A stretch of DNA of 60,552 nucleotides from Thermus caldifontis (GCF_003336745.1 NZ_QGMX01000014.1:1-60552); one strand, 5' to 3'. Shown: positions 1 to 7,935, counted from the first letter of the stretch. Made by a program: numbers and translations. The notes: generated by a model not told the origin, from the letters alone.

Positions 1-1
1 C

Positions 2-46
2 ATCCGCAGCCATGTCCTGCTGCAAATGGCTGGGGTGGAGCTTTAA
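2..46 (+). CDS. C-terminal end of an unidentified protein (partial)
   Basis: An open frame enters from the left edge and ends at a TAA, giving a 14-residue tail that finishes MAGVEL. The tail is too short to assign a family. It may be the end of a real upstream gene or chance. Confidence 0.25.
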   Translation: MRSHVLLQMAGVEL

Positions 47-103
47 GGTAGCAAACGAAGGAAGTAGTTATCGCTTTTAACTTACAAAATCCGAGCGGAA
101 TAC

Positions 104-130
104 TTGACATTAACGAGGTTTCGGTTTAGC
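104..130 (+). promoter_or_regulatory. possible promoter of feoAB
   Basis: A perfect -35 hexamer TTGACA lies at 104-109 and a poor -10 candidate (TTTAGC, 125-130) follows. The rest of 47-150 is unusually AT-rich for this genome, which fits a regulatory region. I could not recognise a convincing Fur or FNR box. Confidence 0.35.
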
Positions 131-150
131 CTGGGCCCAGGAGGTCGGTT

Positions 151-414
151 ATGCTTTCCCTAGCCCAGCTTTCCCCTGGCCACCGGGCCCGCATCCTTAA
201 GGTTCCACCGGGACAAAAGCGGCTCCTCGCCTTGGGGTTAAGGCCAGGGGCTGTGGTAGAGATTCTCCTCCAGGCTCCTTTGGGGGATCCCCTCGAGGTC
301 CGGGCTGGGGAAACCTATTTGCTTTTGCGTCGGGCAGAGGCCAAGGACATCCTCGTGGAAACCCTACTCTCCAACGAACCCCATGGAATGCCCCCGGTGC
401 AACCCACCCGATAG
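151..414 (+). CDS. feoA: FeoA-domain protein of ferrous iron transport
   Basis: This 87-residue protein is a single SH3-like FeoA domain, the usual size of stand-alone FeoA. It shows the family pattern of an N-terminal LxxLxPGxxA segment, a central GLRPG turn and a final beta strand ending in the LLLRRAEA region. FeoA is a small cytoplasmic partner of the FeoB permease. The ATG is preceded by CAGGAGG. The last 32 bases overlap the start of feoB in another frame, so the two are translationally coupled. Confidence 0.9.
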   Translation: MLSLAQLSPGHRARILKVPPGQKRLLALGLRPGAVVEILLQAPLGDPLEVRAGETYLLLRRAEAKDILVETLLSNEPHGMPPVQPTR

Positions 415-2467
415 CGTCACCCTAAAGACTCCATCCACCCATGAACGCTGGGCCTTGGTGGGTGGGCCCAACACCGGAAAATCCTCCCTCATCAACGCCC
501 TGGCGGGAAGCCAGCTCTCGGTGGGCAACTGGGCGGGGACCACCCTCGAACGCCTTTCTGCCCAGTTGGACCTGGAAGCCACGCGGGTGGAGCTGGTGGA
601 CCTACCCGGCACCTACAGCCTTCTGGCCACCTCCCCGGAAGAAGCCCTGGTGGTGCGGGAACTCCTCCAGAACCCCCCCGACCTGGTCCTCAACGTTTTG
701 GATGCGGGCAACCTGGAAAGGAGCCTGGTCCTCACCCTGGAGCTCATGGAGCTGGGCCTCCCTATGGCCCTGGTGGTCAACCTCCTGGACGAGGCGGAGG
801 CCAAAGGGCTACGGATCAACCTCGAGGCCCTGGAGGAGGTCCTGGGCCTGCCCGTGGCCGGCACCGTTGCCAGCCGGGGCCAAGTGGCGGGCGTTTTGCC
901 CAAGGCGAAGGAGGCGCGTATTCCCAGCCCCAAGGTGCGGTATCCCGAGGCTCTGGAGGAAGCCATCCACCGCTTGGGCCCGTGGATTCCCAACCGGGCC
1001 CTGGCCCTGCTGGCCCTTATGGGGGAGGAGGGCCTTCCCCTATCCCGGGAGGCGCTACAGGCCCTCAAGGAGGAGCGAAAGCACCTGGAGAATGCCGGCC
1101 ATGACCCCTATCTCCTGGCCCTCGAGGCCCGTTACGCCACGGCGCGGGAGATTTACCGCCGTGTTGCCCATCGGGTGGAAACCAAGGCACCCCTCACCGA
1201 GAGGCTGGACCGCCTGGTCCTCCACCCCCTTTTAGGCCTACCCCTTTTCCTCCTGGCCCTCTTCGCTACCTTCCGCTTCACCTTTACCCTCTCCACCCCA
1301 TGGGTGAACCTGATCGGCAAAGTCCAGGAGGTCCTCGCAGGATGGGCGGTAGCCCTTCCCCTCCCCTCTCTGTTTCGATCCTTCTTGGCGGAAGGATTGG
1401 TGGCCGGAGTGGGCACGGTCTTGGCCTTTGCTCCCCTGCTCTTCCTCCTCTACCTGGCCTTGGCCTTCTTGGAGCTCTCCGGCTTCCTGGCCCGTATGGC
1501 CTTTGTGGCCGACCGGGCCATGCAGTGGGCGGGACTTCCGGGCAAGGCCTTCATCCCTCTGGTACTGGGCTTTGGCTGCAATGTTCCCGCCGTCTACGCC
1601 ACCCGTACCCTCACCCATCCCCTGGACCGCCTCAGAACCGCCTTGGCCATCCCCTTCATGGCCTGCGGGGCTCGGCTTCCCGTCTTCACCCTTTTCGCCT
1701 TCGTCTTCTTTCCCCAACAAGCGCCCCTGGTGGTCCTAGGGCTTTACCTCCTGGGGTTGCTTACGGGCTTGTTCACCGCCCTGCTTCTGGGTAAGGTACT
1801 GCGAGCCGAACGAGGGGAAGGCGCCATGGAGCTTCCCCCTTACCGCTTCCCTCCTTGGCGGCTTCTCCTGCGCCTGGCCTGGGCCCGGACCCAGAGCTTT
1901 CTGCAAGGAGCAGGAGGACCTATCCTGATGGCGGTCTTGGTTGTTTGGGCCCTTCTCCACCTGCCGTTCTTGGGGGGAAGCCCCTATGCCTTCTTGGCCA
2001 AGGCCCTGACTCCCCTGTTTCATCCCTTGGGCCTCGAGGACTGGCGGCTGGTAGGAGCCCTGATCCCCGGGTTCATCGCCAAGGAAGTGGTGGTGGGAAC
2101 CCTAGGGGTCAGCTTCCTGGGAACGGAAGGCCTCAGCCCTCTAGGGTTGGTTGCGGGGGTAAGAGAGCTTCTGGGAGCCCTCCTTTCCACCCTAACCGGC
2201 ACGTTCCAAAGCTTGGGGGCGCTCTTCCTCCCCTTAAACCTAGACCTCGCCCCCGAGCCCACTCCTCTTCAGGCAGCCCTCAAGGAGGCAGTTTCCCCTT
2301 CTGGGGCCTTGGCGTATCTGGTCTTTGTCCTCCTCTACACCCCTTGCGTGGCCACCTTGGCCGCGCTCCGACAGGTGGTTGGCGGAAAAGTAGCCCTGGC
2401 CGCCGTGGTGTACCAGCTTTCCGTGGCCTATGGGTTGGCCTTCCTCACCAGCAGGTTACTGCCATGA
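383..2467 (+). CDS. feoB: FeoB ferrous iron permease with GTPase domain
   Basis: This 694-residue protein has an N-terminal G domain and a polytopic membrane domain. The G1 loop GGPNTGKSS lies at residues 27-35, the G3 DLPG at 73-76 and a FeoB-type G4 NLLD at 133-136. Gate-like helices follow, including the GFGCNVPA motif with the conserved Cys of the FeoB pore. The length is at the short end for FeoB. The protein begins with a CPRC pair, which is unusual. The start lies inside feoA, and the stop overlaps the next ATG as ATGA. It imports Fe(II), which haem and Fe-S enzymes downstream would need. Confidence 0.95.
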   Translation: MECPRCNPPDSVTLKTPSTHERWALVGGPNTGKSSLINALAGSQLSVGNWAGTTLERLSAQLDLEATRVELVDLPGTYSLLATSPEEALVVRELLQNPPDLVLNVLDAGNLERSLVLTLELMELGLPMALVVNLLDEAEAKGLRINLEALEEVLGLPVAGTVASRGQVAGVLPKAKEARIPSPKVRYPEALEEAIHRLGPWIPNRALALLALMGEEGLPLSREALQALKEERKHLENAGHDPYLLALEARYATAREIYRRVAHRVETKAPLTERLDRLVLHPLLGLPLFLLALFATFRFTFTLSTPWVNLIGKVQEVLAGWAVALPLPSLFRSFLAEGLVAGVGTVLAFAPLLFLLYLALAFLELSGFLARMAFVADRAMQWAGLPGKAFIPLVLGFGCNVPAVYATRTLTHPLDRLRTALAIPFMACGARLPVFTLFAFVFFPQQAPLVVLGLYLLGLLTGLFTALLLGKVLRAERGEGAMELPPYRFPPWRLLLRLAWARTQSFLQGAGGPILMAVLVVWALLHLPFLGGSPYAFLAKALTPLFHPLGLEDWRLVGALIPGFIAKEVVVGTLGVSFLGTEGLSPLGLVAGVRELLGALLSTLTGTFQSLGALFLPLNLDLAPEPTPLQAALKEAVSPSGALAYLVFVLLYTPCVATLAALRQVVGGKVALAAVVYQLSVAYGLAFLTSRLLP

Positions 2468-2733
2468 TGGTAAGAGCCCTCCACCTCCTCGCCTCCCCCA
2501 CGACTCCCCGGGAACTGGCTGGGGCGCTGGGGCTCAGCCTCGAGGCAACCCTTCTCCTGCTTCAACAGCTAGAGCGAAAAGGCTATGTGCAACCCCTTCC
2601 CTGCGCCCCATCCTGCGGGGCATGCGCTTTTCGTAACCTCTGCCCTGGACCCGGCGAAACCACCTGGATCCGAACCCCAAGGGGTTGCTCAACCCAAGCT
2701 CTCCACCCTAACCCCGAACCCAGAGAGCTCTAG
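2464..2733 (+). CDS. FeoC-like winged-helix protein with four cysteines
   Basis: This 89-residue protein overlaps the feoB stop by ATGA and completes a feoABC operon. Residues 1-45 look like a small winged helix (PRELAGALGLS, then LLQQLERKGYVQ). Cysteines follow at 47, 51, 54 and 60 (C-x3-C-x2-C-x5-C), the kind of loop that holds an Fe-S cluster in FeoC. FeoC proteins are thought to tune FeoB stability or activity in response to oxygen. The assignment rests on size, position and cysteines, because FeoC sequences diverge widely. The start could also be the adjacent ATG at 2467. Confidence 0.75.
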   Translation: MMVRALHLLASPTTPRELAGALGLSLEATLLLLQQLERKGYVQPLPCAPSCGACAFRNLCPGPGETTWIRTPRGCSTQALHPNPEPREL

Positions 2734-2735
2734 CG

Positions 2736-2996
2736 TTACTCCAACACGTGTACGTTAGGCAGGGTTTTGGCCCAACTCCGATTCTTTTCTATATACTCCC
2801 TCCACTGCTCGGGCACGTCCTCCTCGGGGTAGATGGCGTTCACCGGGCAAGCGGGCACACAGGCCCCGCAGTCGATGCACTCGTCAGGATGGATGTAAAG
2901 CTGCTCCCCGGCGTCGTAAATGCACTCCACGGGGCAGACCTCCTGGCAGGACCGGTCCTTTACACCGACGCAGGGCTCACAGATCACGTGGGGCAT
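2736..2996 (-). CDS. Seven-iron ferredoxin ([3Fe-4S][4Fe-4S])
   Basis: This 86-residue soluble electron carrier closely resembles the known Thermus thermophilus ferredoxin. Cysteines at 9, 17 and 50 fit the [3Fe-4S] site, and 21, 40, 43 and 46 fit the [4Fe-4S] site. The stretch CIDCGACVPACP is the diagnostic second motif. GGAGG at 3002-3006 sits five bases before this ATG, which favours it over a GTG two codons upstream. The gene is convergent with the feo operon. A TGACC-NN-GGTCA palindrome lies about 45 bases upstream, between it and the divergent redoxin-like gene, so its expression may respond to nitrogen oxides. Confidence 0.95.
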   Translation of the reverse strand: MPHVICEPCVGVKDRSCQEVCPVECIYDAGEQLYIHPDECIDCGACVPACPVNAIYPEEDVPEQWREYIEKNRSWAKTLPNVHVLE

Positions 2997-3041
2997 AACC
3001 ACCTCCAGACCTAGCCTGCTCCCCGGCCCCTGGCCCGTCCA

Positions 3042-3053
3042 TGACCCGGGTCA
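3042..3053. promoter_or_regulatory. Operator copy 1, TGACCCGGGTCA
   Basis: A perfect 12-bp palindrome with flanks ATGACC-CG-GGTCAA sits between the ferredoxin gene (left) and the redoxin-like gene (right). It matches the copies at 6184, 10500 and 11095. I cannot tell which of the two divergent genes it controls. Confidence 0.6.
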
Positions 3054-3133
3054 AAGGGCTTTGGGATCCTGCCCCCGATGCCTTCCCGGAACAAACTCAC
3101 ACTTGTGGAGGGCGAAACGAACAAGAATAAGCC

Positions 3134-3532
3134 ATGGTAGCTTTGCGAAAACCCCTTCCCCCCTATACCCTTCACACCCTAGGAGGGCAAAGGGTGTACC
3201 TGCCGGACCTTAAGGGAAGGATACTGGTTCTCCTACGCGACCCGGGGATGGCCCAGGCCCTGGCCCACAGGCAGGCCGAGCTCGCTACCCTCGAGGCCCA
3301 AGCCTTCTTCCTTCTTCCCCAAGACGCCTGGGAAAGCCCCCTACCCCTCCTTCTGGACCAGGAGGGAAGCCTGGTCCAGGCTATCCCGGAAAAGGGGGTG
3401 TTGGTGACCGATCCCTTCTTGGAAGTCTACCATCTAGGGCCCGTGGAAGGCGTGGGGGAGATCCTGGACTGGGTGCGCTTTGTGGGAGCCCAGTGCCCGG
3501 AGTGCGTCCTTCCGGAGGCAGAATGGCTCTAA
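3134..3532 (+). CDS. Redoxin-like protein without a peroxidatic cysteine
   Basis: The 132-residue product starts like a peroxiredoxin (a TLGGQRVYLPDLKG strand, then a LVLLRDPG strand) and keeps a thioredoxin-like length. No cysteine stands where the peroxidatic Cys belongs. The only Cys pair is CPEC at 121-124 near the C-terminus. The protein may therefore be a redox sensor, a metal-binding protein or a thioredoxin-fold relic. Its end overlaps the following DUF488 gene. The shared nitrogen-oxide operator lies about 85 bases upstream. I do not recognise a specific family. Confidence 0.6.
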   Translation: MVALRKPLPPYTLHTLGGQRVYLPDLKGRILVLLRDPGMAQALAHRQAELATLEAQAFFLLPQDAWESPLPLLLDQEGSLVQAIPEKGVLVTDPFLEVYHLGPVEGVGEILDWVRFVGAQCPECVLPEAEWL

Positions 3533-3870
3533 AGGTAAAGCGGGTCTACGAGCCAGCTTCCCCAGAGGACGGGGTGCGGGTGTTGGTGGACCGCCTCTGG
3601 CCTCGAGGGCTCAGTAAGGAGAAGGCCCAGGTGGACTGGTGGGCCAAAGAACTTGCCCCCTCAGAGGCCCTCCGCCGCTTCTTCGCCCACGACCCCGGGA
3701 AGTATCCCGAGTTCCTTCGCCGCTACCGAAAAGAGCTAGAGGGCAACCCCGCCTAGGAGCGCCTCAAGGCCTTAAGCCAGGGAAAAACGGTAACCCTTCT
3801 CTTCGCCGCCAGAGAGGAGCATTACAACAACGCCAGGGCCCTGCTGGAAATCCTAGAGCAGGAGCCTTGA
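3523..3870 (+). pseudogene. DUF488 (YeaO-like) gene interrupted by an in-frame amber codon
   Basis: From the ATG at 3523 the frame encodes a DUF488 protein with the family signatures VDRLWPRG and KELAPS. It meets TAG at 3754-3756 after 77 codons. The same frame then continues with typical DUF488 C-terminal sequence (TVTLLFAARE, then HYNNA) to a TGA at 3868-3870. Without the TAG the product would be 115 residues, normal for the family. A single base change, for example from TGG, would explain it. The start overlaps the preceding gene by ten bases. Either the gene is recently inactivated or the base call is wrong. Confidence 0.85.
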
Positions 3871-3889
3871 GCCGGTCTTCCCGTCCCCC

Positions 3890-3918
3890 TTGACAGGGCT
3901 TAGGCCTCGGGTTATTAT
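3890..3918 (+). promoter_or_regulatory. Strong sigma-A-type promoter of the P460-like gene
   Basis: TTGACA at 3890-3895, a 17-base spacer and TATTAT at 3913-3918 form the best consensus promoter in the window. A Shine-Dalgarno AAGGAGG follows at 3930-3936. Confidence 0.8.
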
Positions 3919-3942
3919 TTAGGAGTACTAAGGAGGTAGCGT

Positions 3943-4443
3943 ATGCGCTTGAAACGAGCGGTGTTTCTCGGCCTTATGGCCCTAGGCCTCTTGGTTCTGG
4001 CCCAGTACCCGTCCAGTGGGGGCCAGGCTCAGGCCAGCTTCCCCTACCCGGAGGGCTTCCGCCTTTGGACCCACGTGAAGAGCATGGAGCTCAAACCCGG
4101 CCATCCCCTCTACGAAAGCTTCGGCGGCCTTCACCACATCTACGTGGACCCAACCGGGCTCAAGACCTATCTGGAGGGCAAGAAGAATCCCTTCCCTAAG
4201 GGCACGGTCATCGTCTTTGACCTCCTCGAGGCCAAGGAGGAAGGAAGCGCTCTCCTGGAAGGCCCAAGGAAGCTCATCGGGGTGATGGTCAAGGACCCGG
4301 ACCGGTATAGGGCCACGGGAGGCTGGGGGTACTATGCCTTTGGCCCCGACAAGAAGCCCATGAGCATCGACCCCGCCTCCTGCCACGCCTGCCACCAGGG
4401 GGCAGCCAACACCGACTTCGTCTTTAGCGCCTTCCGGCCCTAA
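3943..4443 (+). CDS. Cytochrome P460-like c-type haem protein
   Basis: The 166-residue protein has an N-terminal signal segment (about residues 1-21), so it is exported. It ends with a single c-haem motif CHACH at 147-151. Such a C-terminal haem behind a small beta domain (WTHVKSMEL, GWGYYAFGP) is typical of the cytochrome P460 / cytochrome c'-beta group. Members bind NO or oxidise hydroxylamine. It lies in the nitrogen-oxide region and has its own strong promoter. A MarR-type gene follows within ten bases. I infer NO binding or detoxification, but the catalytic type cannot be settled by eye. Confidence 0.75.
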   Translation: MRLKRAVFLGLMALGLLVLAQYPSSGGQAQASFPYPEGFRLWTHVKSMELKPGHPLYESFGGLHHIYVDPTGLKTYLEGKKNPFPKGTVIVFDLLEAKEEGSALLEGPRKLIGVMVKDPDRYRATGGWGYYAFGPDKKPMSIDPASCHACHQGAANTDFVFSAFRP

Positions 4444-4452
4444 GATGAAAGG

Positions 4453-5019
4453 GTGGGCACCCCGCAAGGCCAAGACCGGGAGGAAAAGCTCCTGGCCCTC
4501 TTAGAACGCCTGGCCCAGGTGGAGCGGGCCCTCCTCACCCGGCAGGCCTACCACCTGGGCCTTACGGCTTTGCAAGCCCAGCTTCTCCTGCACCTTTCCG
4601 AGAGGCCTTATGGGGTGGTGGCCCTGGCCGAACTCCTGGCCCTCACCCCAGCCACGGTGAGCGAGGCCCTCACCAGCCTGGAGCGCAAGGGCCTTCTGTC
4701 CCGGGCCAAGGACGAGCGGGATGGCCGGCGCTGGGTCTTAAAGCCCACGGTGGAAGGGGTTAAACTGGCCCACGCTCTAAAAACCTACGCCGCCCCCCTC
4801 CGCCATGCCCTGGCCCAAATACCCCATCAAGAGGAGGTCCTTTCCGGGCTCATGGAGCTTTTGGCAACGCTGGTGCGCCAAGGAACGGTGCCCGAGACCG
4901 GCCTTTGCCTTACCTGCCGCTATCTACGGCGAGAAAAGGGCTTTTTCTGCTCCCTCCTCCGCCTGGACCTAAAGCCTTTGGACCTTCGCCTTGCCTGCCC
5001 AGACCACGCCCCCGCCTAA
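4453..5019 (+). CDS. MarR-family regulator with a C-terminal four-cysteine site
   Basis: This 188-residue protein starts at GTG and has a MarR winged helix at about residues 35-105 (LTPATVSEALTSLERKG recognition helix, then the DERDGRR wing). The C-terminal part carries Cys 152, 155, 166 and 182 (C-x2-C-x10-C-x15-C), beyond the usual MarR domain. Such a set could bind zinc or an Fe-S cluster and sense NO or oxygen. The gene follows the P460-like gene by nine bases and probably shares its promoter. It overlaps the convergent radical SAM gene by four bases. Confidence 0.75.
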   Translation: MGTPQGQDREEKLLALLERLAQVERALLTRQAYHLGLTALQAQLLLHLSERPYGVVALAELLALTPATVSEALTSLERKGLLSRAKDERDGRRWVLKPTVEGVKLAHALKTYAAPLRHALAQIPHQEEVLSGLMELLATLVRQGTVPETGLCLTCRYLRREKGFFCSLLRLDLKPLDLRLACPDHAPA

Positions 5020-6146
5020 GTGCCCGCTCTAGGAACCCTGCCCACCTTCTCCAGCCAAGCCGGGGGCACATAGGCGCACCGGGGCTCGCTGGCCAGATAA
5101 TCCCCGGTTTCCGCCCAGGCCCTAGCCCGACTCCCCCCGCACACAAAGCGGTACTCGCAAACCCCACACTTCCCCTTGAGGAGGTCTTTGTTACGGAGTT
5201 CCCGAAAGAGGGGGCTATGACGATATATTTCCAAAAGAGATCTATCCCGGATGCTGCCGGCATACACCGGCAAAAACCCTGAAGGGGCTACATCCCCGGT
5301 GGCGGATACGAAGACAAAGCCATTGCCGTCCGTAACCCCAAGCCGGGAGTGCTCCATACCGTCTTGGAAGTACTCCCGGTGGAGGCTCTCTCCCGCCGCC
5401 AGGGCCCGGTCCTGCCCCCCTTCCTCCCTACGCCTCTGTAGCACCACCCGGCGGAAGTGGTGGGCCTCGGTGGTTTTCACGTGGAAGGGATAGATCCGGG
5501 AGACCCCGTAAAGCCAGTGGAGCACCTCTTCAAACTCCCGGGCGGAAAGCTGCTTTAAAAGAAGTCCGCGTCCCACGGGCACCAGGAAGAAAAGGCTCCA
5601 AAGGACCACCCCTTTCTCCGCCAGGAGATCGGGCAGAGCCTGGATCTCCGGCCAGTTCTCCCGGGTCACGGTGGTGTTCACCTGGGTAGGAAGCCCTGCC
5701 TCCTTGGCCCATTCCAAGGCCGCCAGGGTCCGGGCAAAGGTGCCATCCTCCCCCCGGAAGGCATCGTGGCTTTGGGGGCTTGCCCCGTCCAGGGAAAGGG
5801 CGAGCCGGGTCACCCCCGCCTCCTTCAGCTGGAAGACCTTCTCCCGGGTAAGGAGGGGAGTGGCCGCCGGGGTGAGGCCCACCTTAAGGCCCAGCTCCCG
5901 GGCTCTTTGGATAAGGAAAAGGAGGTCGGAGCGAGCCAAGGGGTCCCCCCCGGTAAGGAGCAAGAGGGGCTTGGGGCGGTAGGTGGCCACCTCCTCTATG
6001 AGCCTCAAGCCCTCCTCCGTGGAAAGCTCCCCGGGCAGGGGGTGAGGCATGGCTGAGGCCCGGCAGTGGCGGCAGGCCAGGAGGCAGGCGTTGGTCACCT
6101 CCCAGGCAACCAAATAGGGGTACTGGGCAAACTCGGGGCGTTCCAT
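5016..6146 (-). CDS. NirJ/AhbD-like radical SAM-SPASM protein
   Basis: The 376-residue protein has the radical SAM triad C21-x3-C25-x2-C28 (CLLACRHC) and the TGGDPL strand. Near residues 330-365 it has a SPASM region (KCGVCEYRFVCGG, then a Cys near the end), which usually holds an auxiliary Fe-S cluster. This is the layout of haem-modifying enzymes NirJ (haem d1) and AhbD (haem b). Next to nirS, haem d1 formation is the likely role, but AhbD-type activity is possible. I chose the ATG at 6146 over an upstream in-frame start. A TACCCT box lies six bases before it, and the operator at 6184 would otherwise fall inside the gene. Confidence 0.8.
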   Translation of the reverse strand: MERPEFAQYPYLVAWEVTNACLLACRHCRASAMPHPLPGELSTEEGLRLIEEVATYRPKPLLLLTGGDPLARSDLLFLIQRARELGLKVGLTPAATPLLTREKVFQLKEAGVTRLALSLDGASPQSHDAFRGEDGTFARTLAALEWAKEAGLPTQVNTTVTRENWPEIQALPDLLAEKGVVLWSLFFLVPVGRGLLLKQLSAREFEEVLHWLYGVSRIYPFHVKTTEAHHFRRVVLQRRREEGGQDRALAAGESLHREYFQDGMEHSRLGVTDGNGFVFVSATGDVAPSGFLPVYAGSIRDRSLLEIYRHSPLFRELRNKDLLKGKCGVCEYRFVCGGSRARAWAETGDYLASEPRCAYVPPAWLEKVGRVPRAGT

Positions 6147-6152
6147 ACAAAC

Positions 6153-6158
6153 AGGGTA
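6153..6158 (-). promoter_or_regulatory. -10 box TACCCT, leaderless start of the radical SAM gene
   Basis: TACCCT is followed by six bases and then the ATG at 6146. The operator at 6184-6195 is centred about 43 bases upstream of this start, the spacing of a class II CRP/FNR-type activator site. Confidence 0.55.
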
Positions 6159-6183
6159 ACCGGTGGCTAGGGCACCCAAACCA

Positions 6184-6195
6184 TGACCGGGGTCA
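6184..6195. promoter_or_regulatory. Operator copy 2, TGACCGGGGTCA
   Basis: The sequence reads ATGACC-GG-GGTCAA on the plus strand and lies just upstream of the radical SAM gene. It is the same palindrome as at 3042, 10500 and 11095. Confidence 0.65.
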
Positions 6196-6259
6196 AGCAA
6201 CGAGGGCGGGATAGCTGTTTTTGGCCGTCGCAAGAGCGGGTATGCGGAACCTGTGGGCC

Positions 6260-6291
6260 AAGGGGGAAGGCCTTAACCCTTCCCCCTTTTT
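6260..6291. terminator. Hairpin terminator after nirS
   Basis: An 11-bp stem (AAGGGGGAAGG with CCTTCCCCCTT) and a seven-base loop lie 16 bases beyond the nirS stop. The T-run follows on the plus strand. For nirS transcripts the hairpin has only a short U tract. Confidence 0.6.
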
Positions 6292-6303
6292 AGGCCCAAG
6301 GGT

Positions 6304-7920
6304 TCAGTAAATGTCGTAAGCGGTGTTGTACACGTTGAACTTGCCAGTGGGGGTGCGCACCCAGTCCCCGGTGATCCGGGCCTTCTCCTTCAGGGTCATG
6401 GCGTCGTAGACCACGATGAAGGTGGGGGTGTCCTTAGAACCCCAGGCGGAAACCCAGATCTCGGTGCCGCCCTTGTTGAACTCAGGATGCACCATGCGGG
6501 CCTTCAGCTCCTGGGCACCCGGCACCTCCCAGCACCTGGCCACCTCCAGCTTGCGCTTGTCGATGGCGCAGAGGCTCGCCGCCGCCTGAGGACTTGGGCT
6601 CATGGGGAAATCCACGATGACCCAAGGGCTATTGGGGTGGGTCTTGATGAAGAGGGTGCCGGTGTAGGGCAAGCTGATCCGCTTGACCACCTTCCAGGCG
6701 TACTGGGGATGCTTTTCCGGGTCTACGCCCACCACGGTCACCTCGGGGCTACCGATGTTGCCCGTGGCCCAGACCGGCCCGAAGGTGGGATGCTCCCAGT
6801 TGGAACCCCGGCCCGGGTGGGGCCTGACCCCCGCCTCCACCTCGGCGGCAAACTCCCGGGTCTTGGTATCGATAACGATGAGCTTGTTCAGGGCGTTGGC
6901 CGCCACGATGAAGTACCGCTTCAGGGCCCAACCCCCGTCGTGGAGGAAGAGATCTGTATCAATCATGGTGATGGGCAAGGGCCGGCCCTTTTTATCCAGC
7001 TCGGAGTAGTCCACCAGCCAGGTCTGGCCCGACTCCTTGAGGTTTACAATCCACTCGGGGTTAAAGTGGCTAGCCACGATGGCCGCCACCCGGGCCTCCA
7101 TGACCAGCTCCCCTGCCCCCTTGGTGTAGGAGATGGTGGAGACCATCTTGATGGGCTCCAGGGTCAGACCATCCAGGATCACCATGGTCGGCGGCCAGTA
7201 GCATCCCACCACCGCATACTTGTCCTCGTAGCCCTTAAACTTGCTGGACTCGATGGAACGAGCATCCAAACAAGGCTTAGACTCGGCCACCACCTGGGGT
7301 GGGTTCATCCAGAGGTCGATGAGGCTGGCCTTGCCGTCCCGGCCGATGGCCATGAAGTACCGGCCCGTGGCCGAAGAGCGGAGGATGTGGGTGGCAAAGC
7401 CCGTGGGCACGATGGTAACCAGTTCCTTCTTATCCCCATCGATGATGGCTACCTGACCGGTATCCCGGAGCACCTGGCCGAAGAAGTTCTGCCAGTTGCG
7501 GTCATGGAGCGGCTTGGCGGGCCGCTTTTCCAGTGGCACGTGCACCTTCCAGGTCTTCCTTATCTCCTCGTAGGTGGGGATGGGCGGCGCAGGTGGTTCC
7601 TCTAGAAGAAACCGGGCAACAAGTTCGGTTTCCTGTTGGCTCAAGATCCCCTGCCGCCCCCAGTCGGGCATCCCCCCAGGAAGGCCGCCAAAGATCACCG
7701 CCTTCAGGTACTCCAGACCCTTCTCTGCCATCTTCTTCGGGTCCAAGGCCGGACCCGTGGCTCCCTTGCGCAACACCCCGTGGCAACCTGCGCACCGGTC
7801 AAAGTAGATCTTGGCCGCCTCCTCCTTCTCCCCCGGGCTCAGGGGACCAGGGGCCTGGGCCAAGGCCAAGGCACTCAAAACCAAAACGCCCAATAAGGCT
7901 AACCTCCTCATGGCTTTCAC
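6304..7920 (-). CDS. nirS: Cytochrome cd1 nitrite reductase
   Basis: The 538-residue periplasmic enzyme reduces nitrite to NO. A signal peptide covers about residues 1-22. A small cytochrome c domain with CAGCH at 43-47 follows, then an eight-bladed d1-haem propeller. His178 fits the d1 axial ligand. His285 (in VASHFNPEW) and His368 (in RPHPGRGSNW) match the two active-site histidines. The C-terminus TGKFNVYNTAYDIY is the NirS signature and argues against NirN or NirF. Start context TGGAGGTG fits the ATG. A hairpin separates it from norH, and two direct repeats lie upstream, so it probably has its own promoter. Confidence 0.95.
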   Translation of the reverse strand: MKAMRRLALLGVLVLSALALAQAPGPLSPGEKEEAAKIYFDRCAGCHGVLRKGATGPALDPKKMAEKGLEYLKAVIFGGLPGGMPDWGRQGILSQQETELVARFLLEEPPAPPIPTYEEIRKTWKVHVPLEKRPAKPLHDRNWQNFFGQVLRDTGQVAIIDGDKKELVTIVPTGFATHILRSSATGRYFMAIGRDGKASLIDLWMNPPQVVAESKPCLDARSIESSKFKGYEDKYAVVGCYWPPTMVILDGLTLEPIKMVSTISYTKGAGELVMEARVAAIVASHFNPEWIVNLKESGQTWLVDYSELDKKGRPLPITMIDTDLFLHDGGWALKRYFIVAANALNKLIVIDTKTREFAAEVEAGVRPHPGRGSNWEHPTFGPVWATGNIGSPEVTVVGVDPEKHPQYAWKVVKRISLPYTGTLFIKTHPNSPWVIVDFPMSPSPQAAASLCAIDKRKLEVARCWEVPGAQELKARMVHPEFNKGGTEIWVSAWGSKDTPTFIVVYDAMTLKEKARITGDWVRTPTGKFNVYNTAYDIY

Positions 7921-7935
7921 CTCCAGTAACTAGGA

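Noticed and set aside
1..150. Fur or FNR box before feoA
   Set aside because: No arm pair matched a known box well enough; only the AT-rich region and a -35 were kept.
1238..1720. Long open frames opposite and across feoB
   Set aside because: They are antisense or off-frame shadows of a GC-rich gene with low-complexity translations.
3493..3522. Start of DUF488 further upstream in frame
   Set aside because: The family starts at the ATG at 3523, and the upstream codons belong to the redoxin-like gene in another frame.
6147..6233. Longer N-terminus for the radical SAM protein
   Set aside because: It would place the operator inside the coding sequence, and the added residues do not resemble the family.
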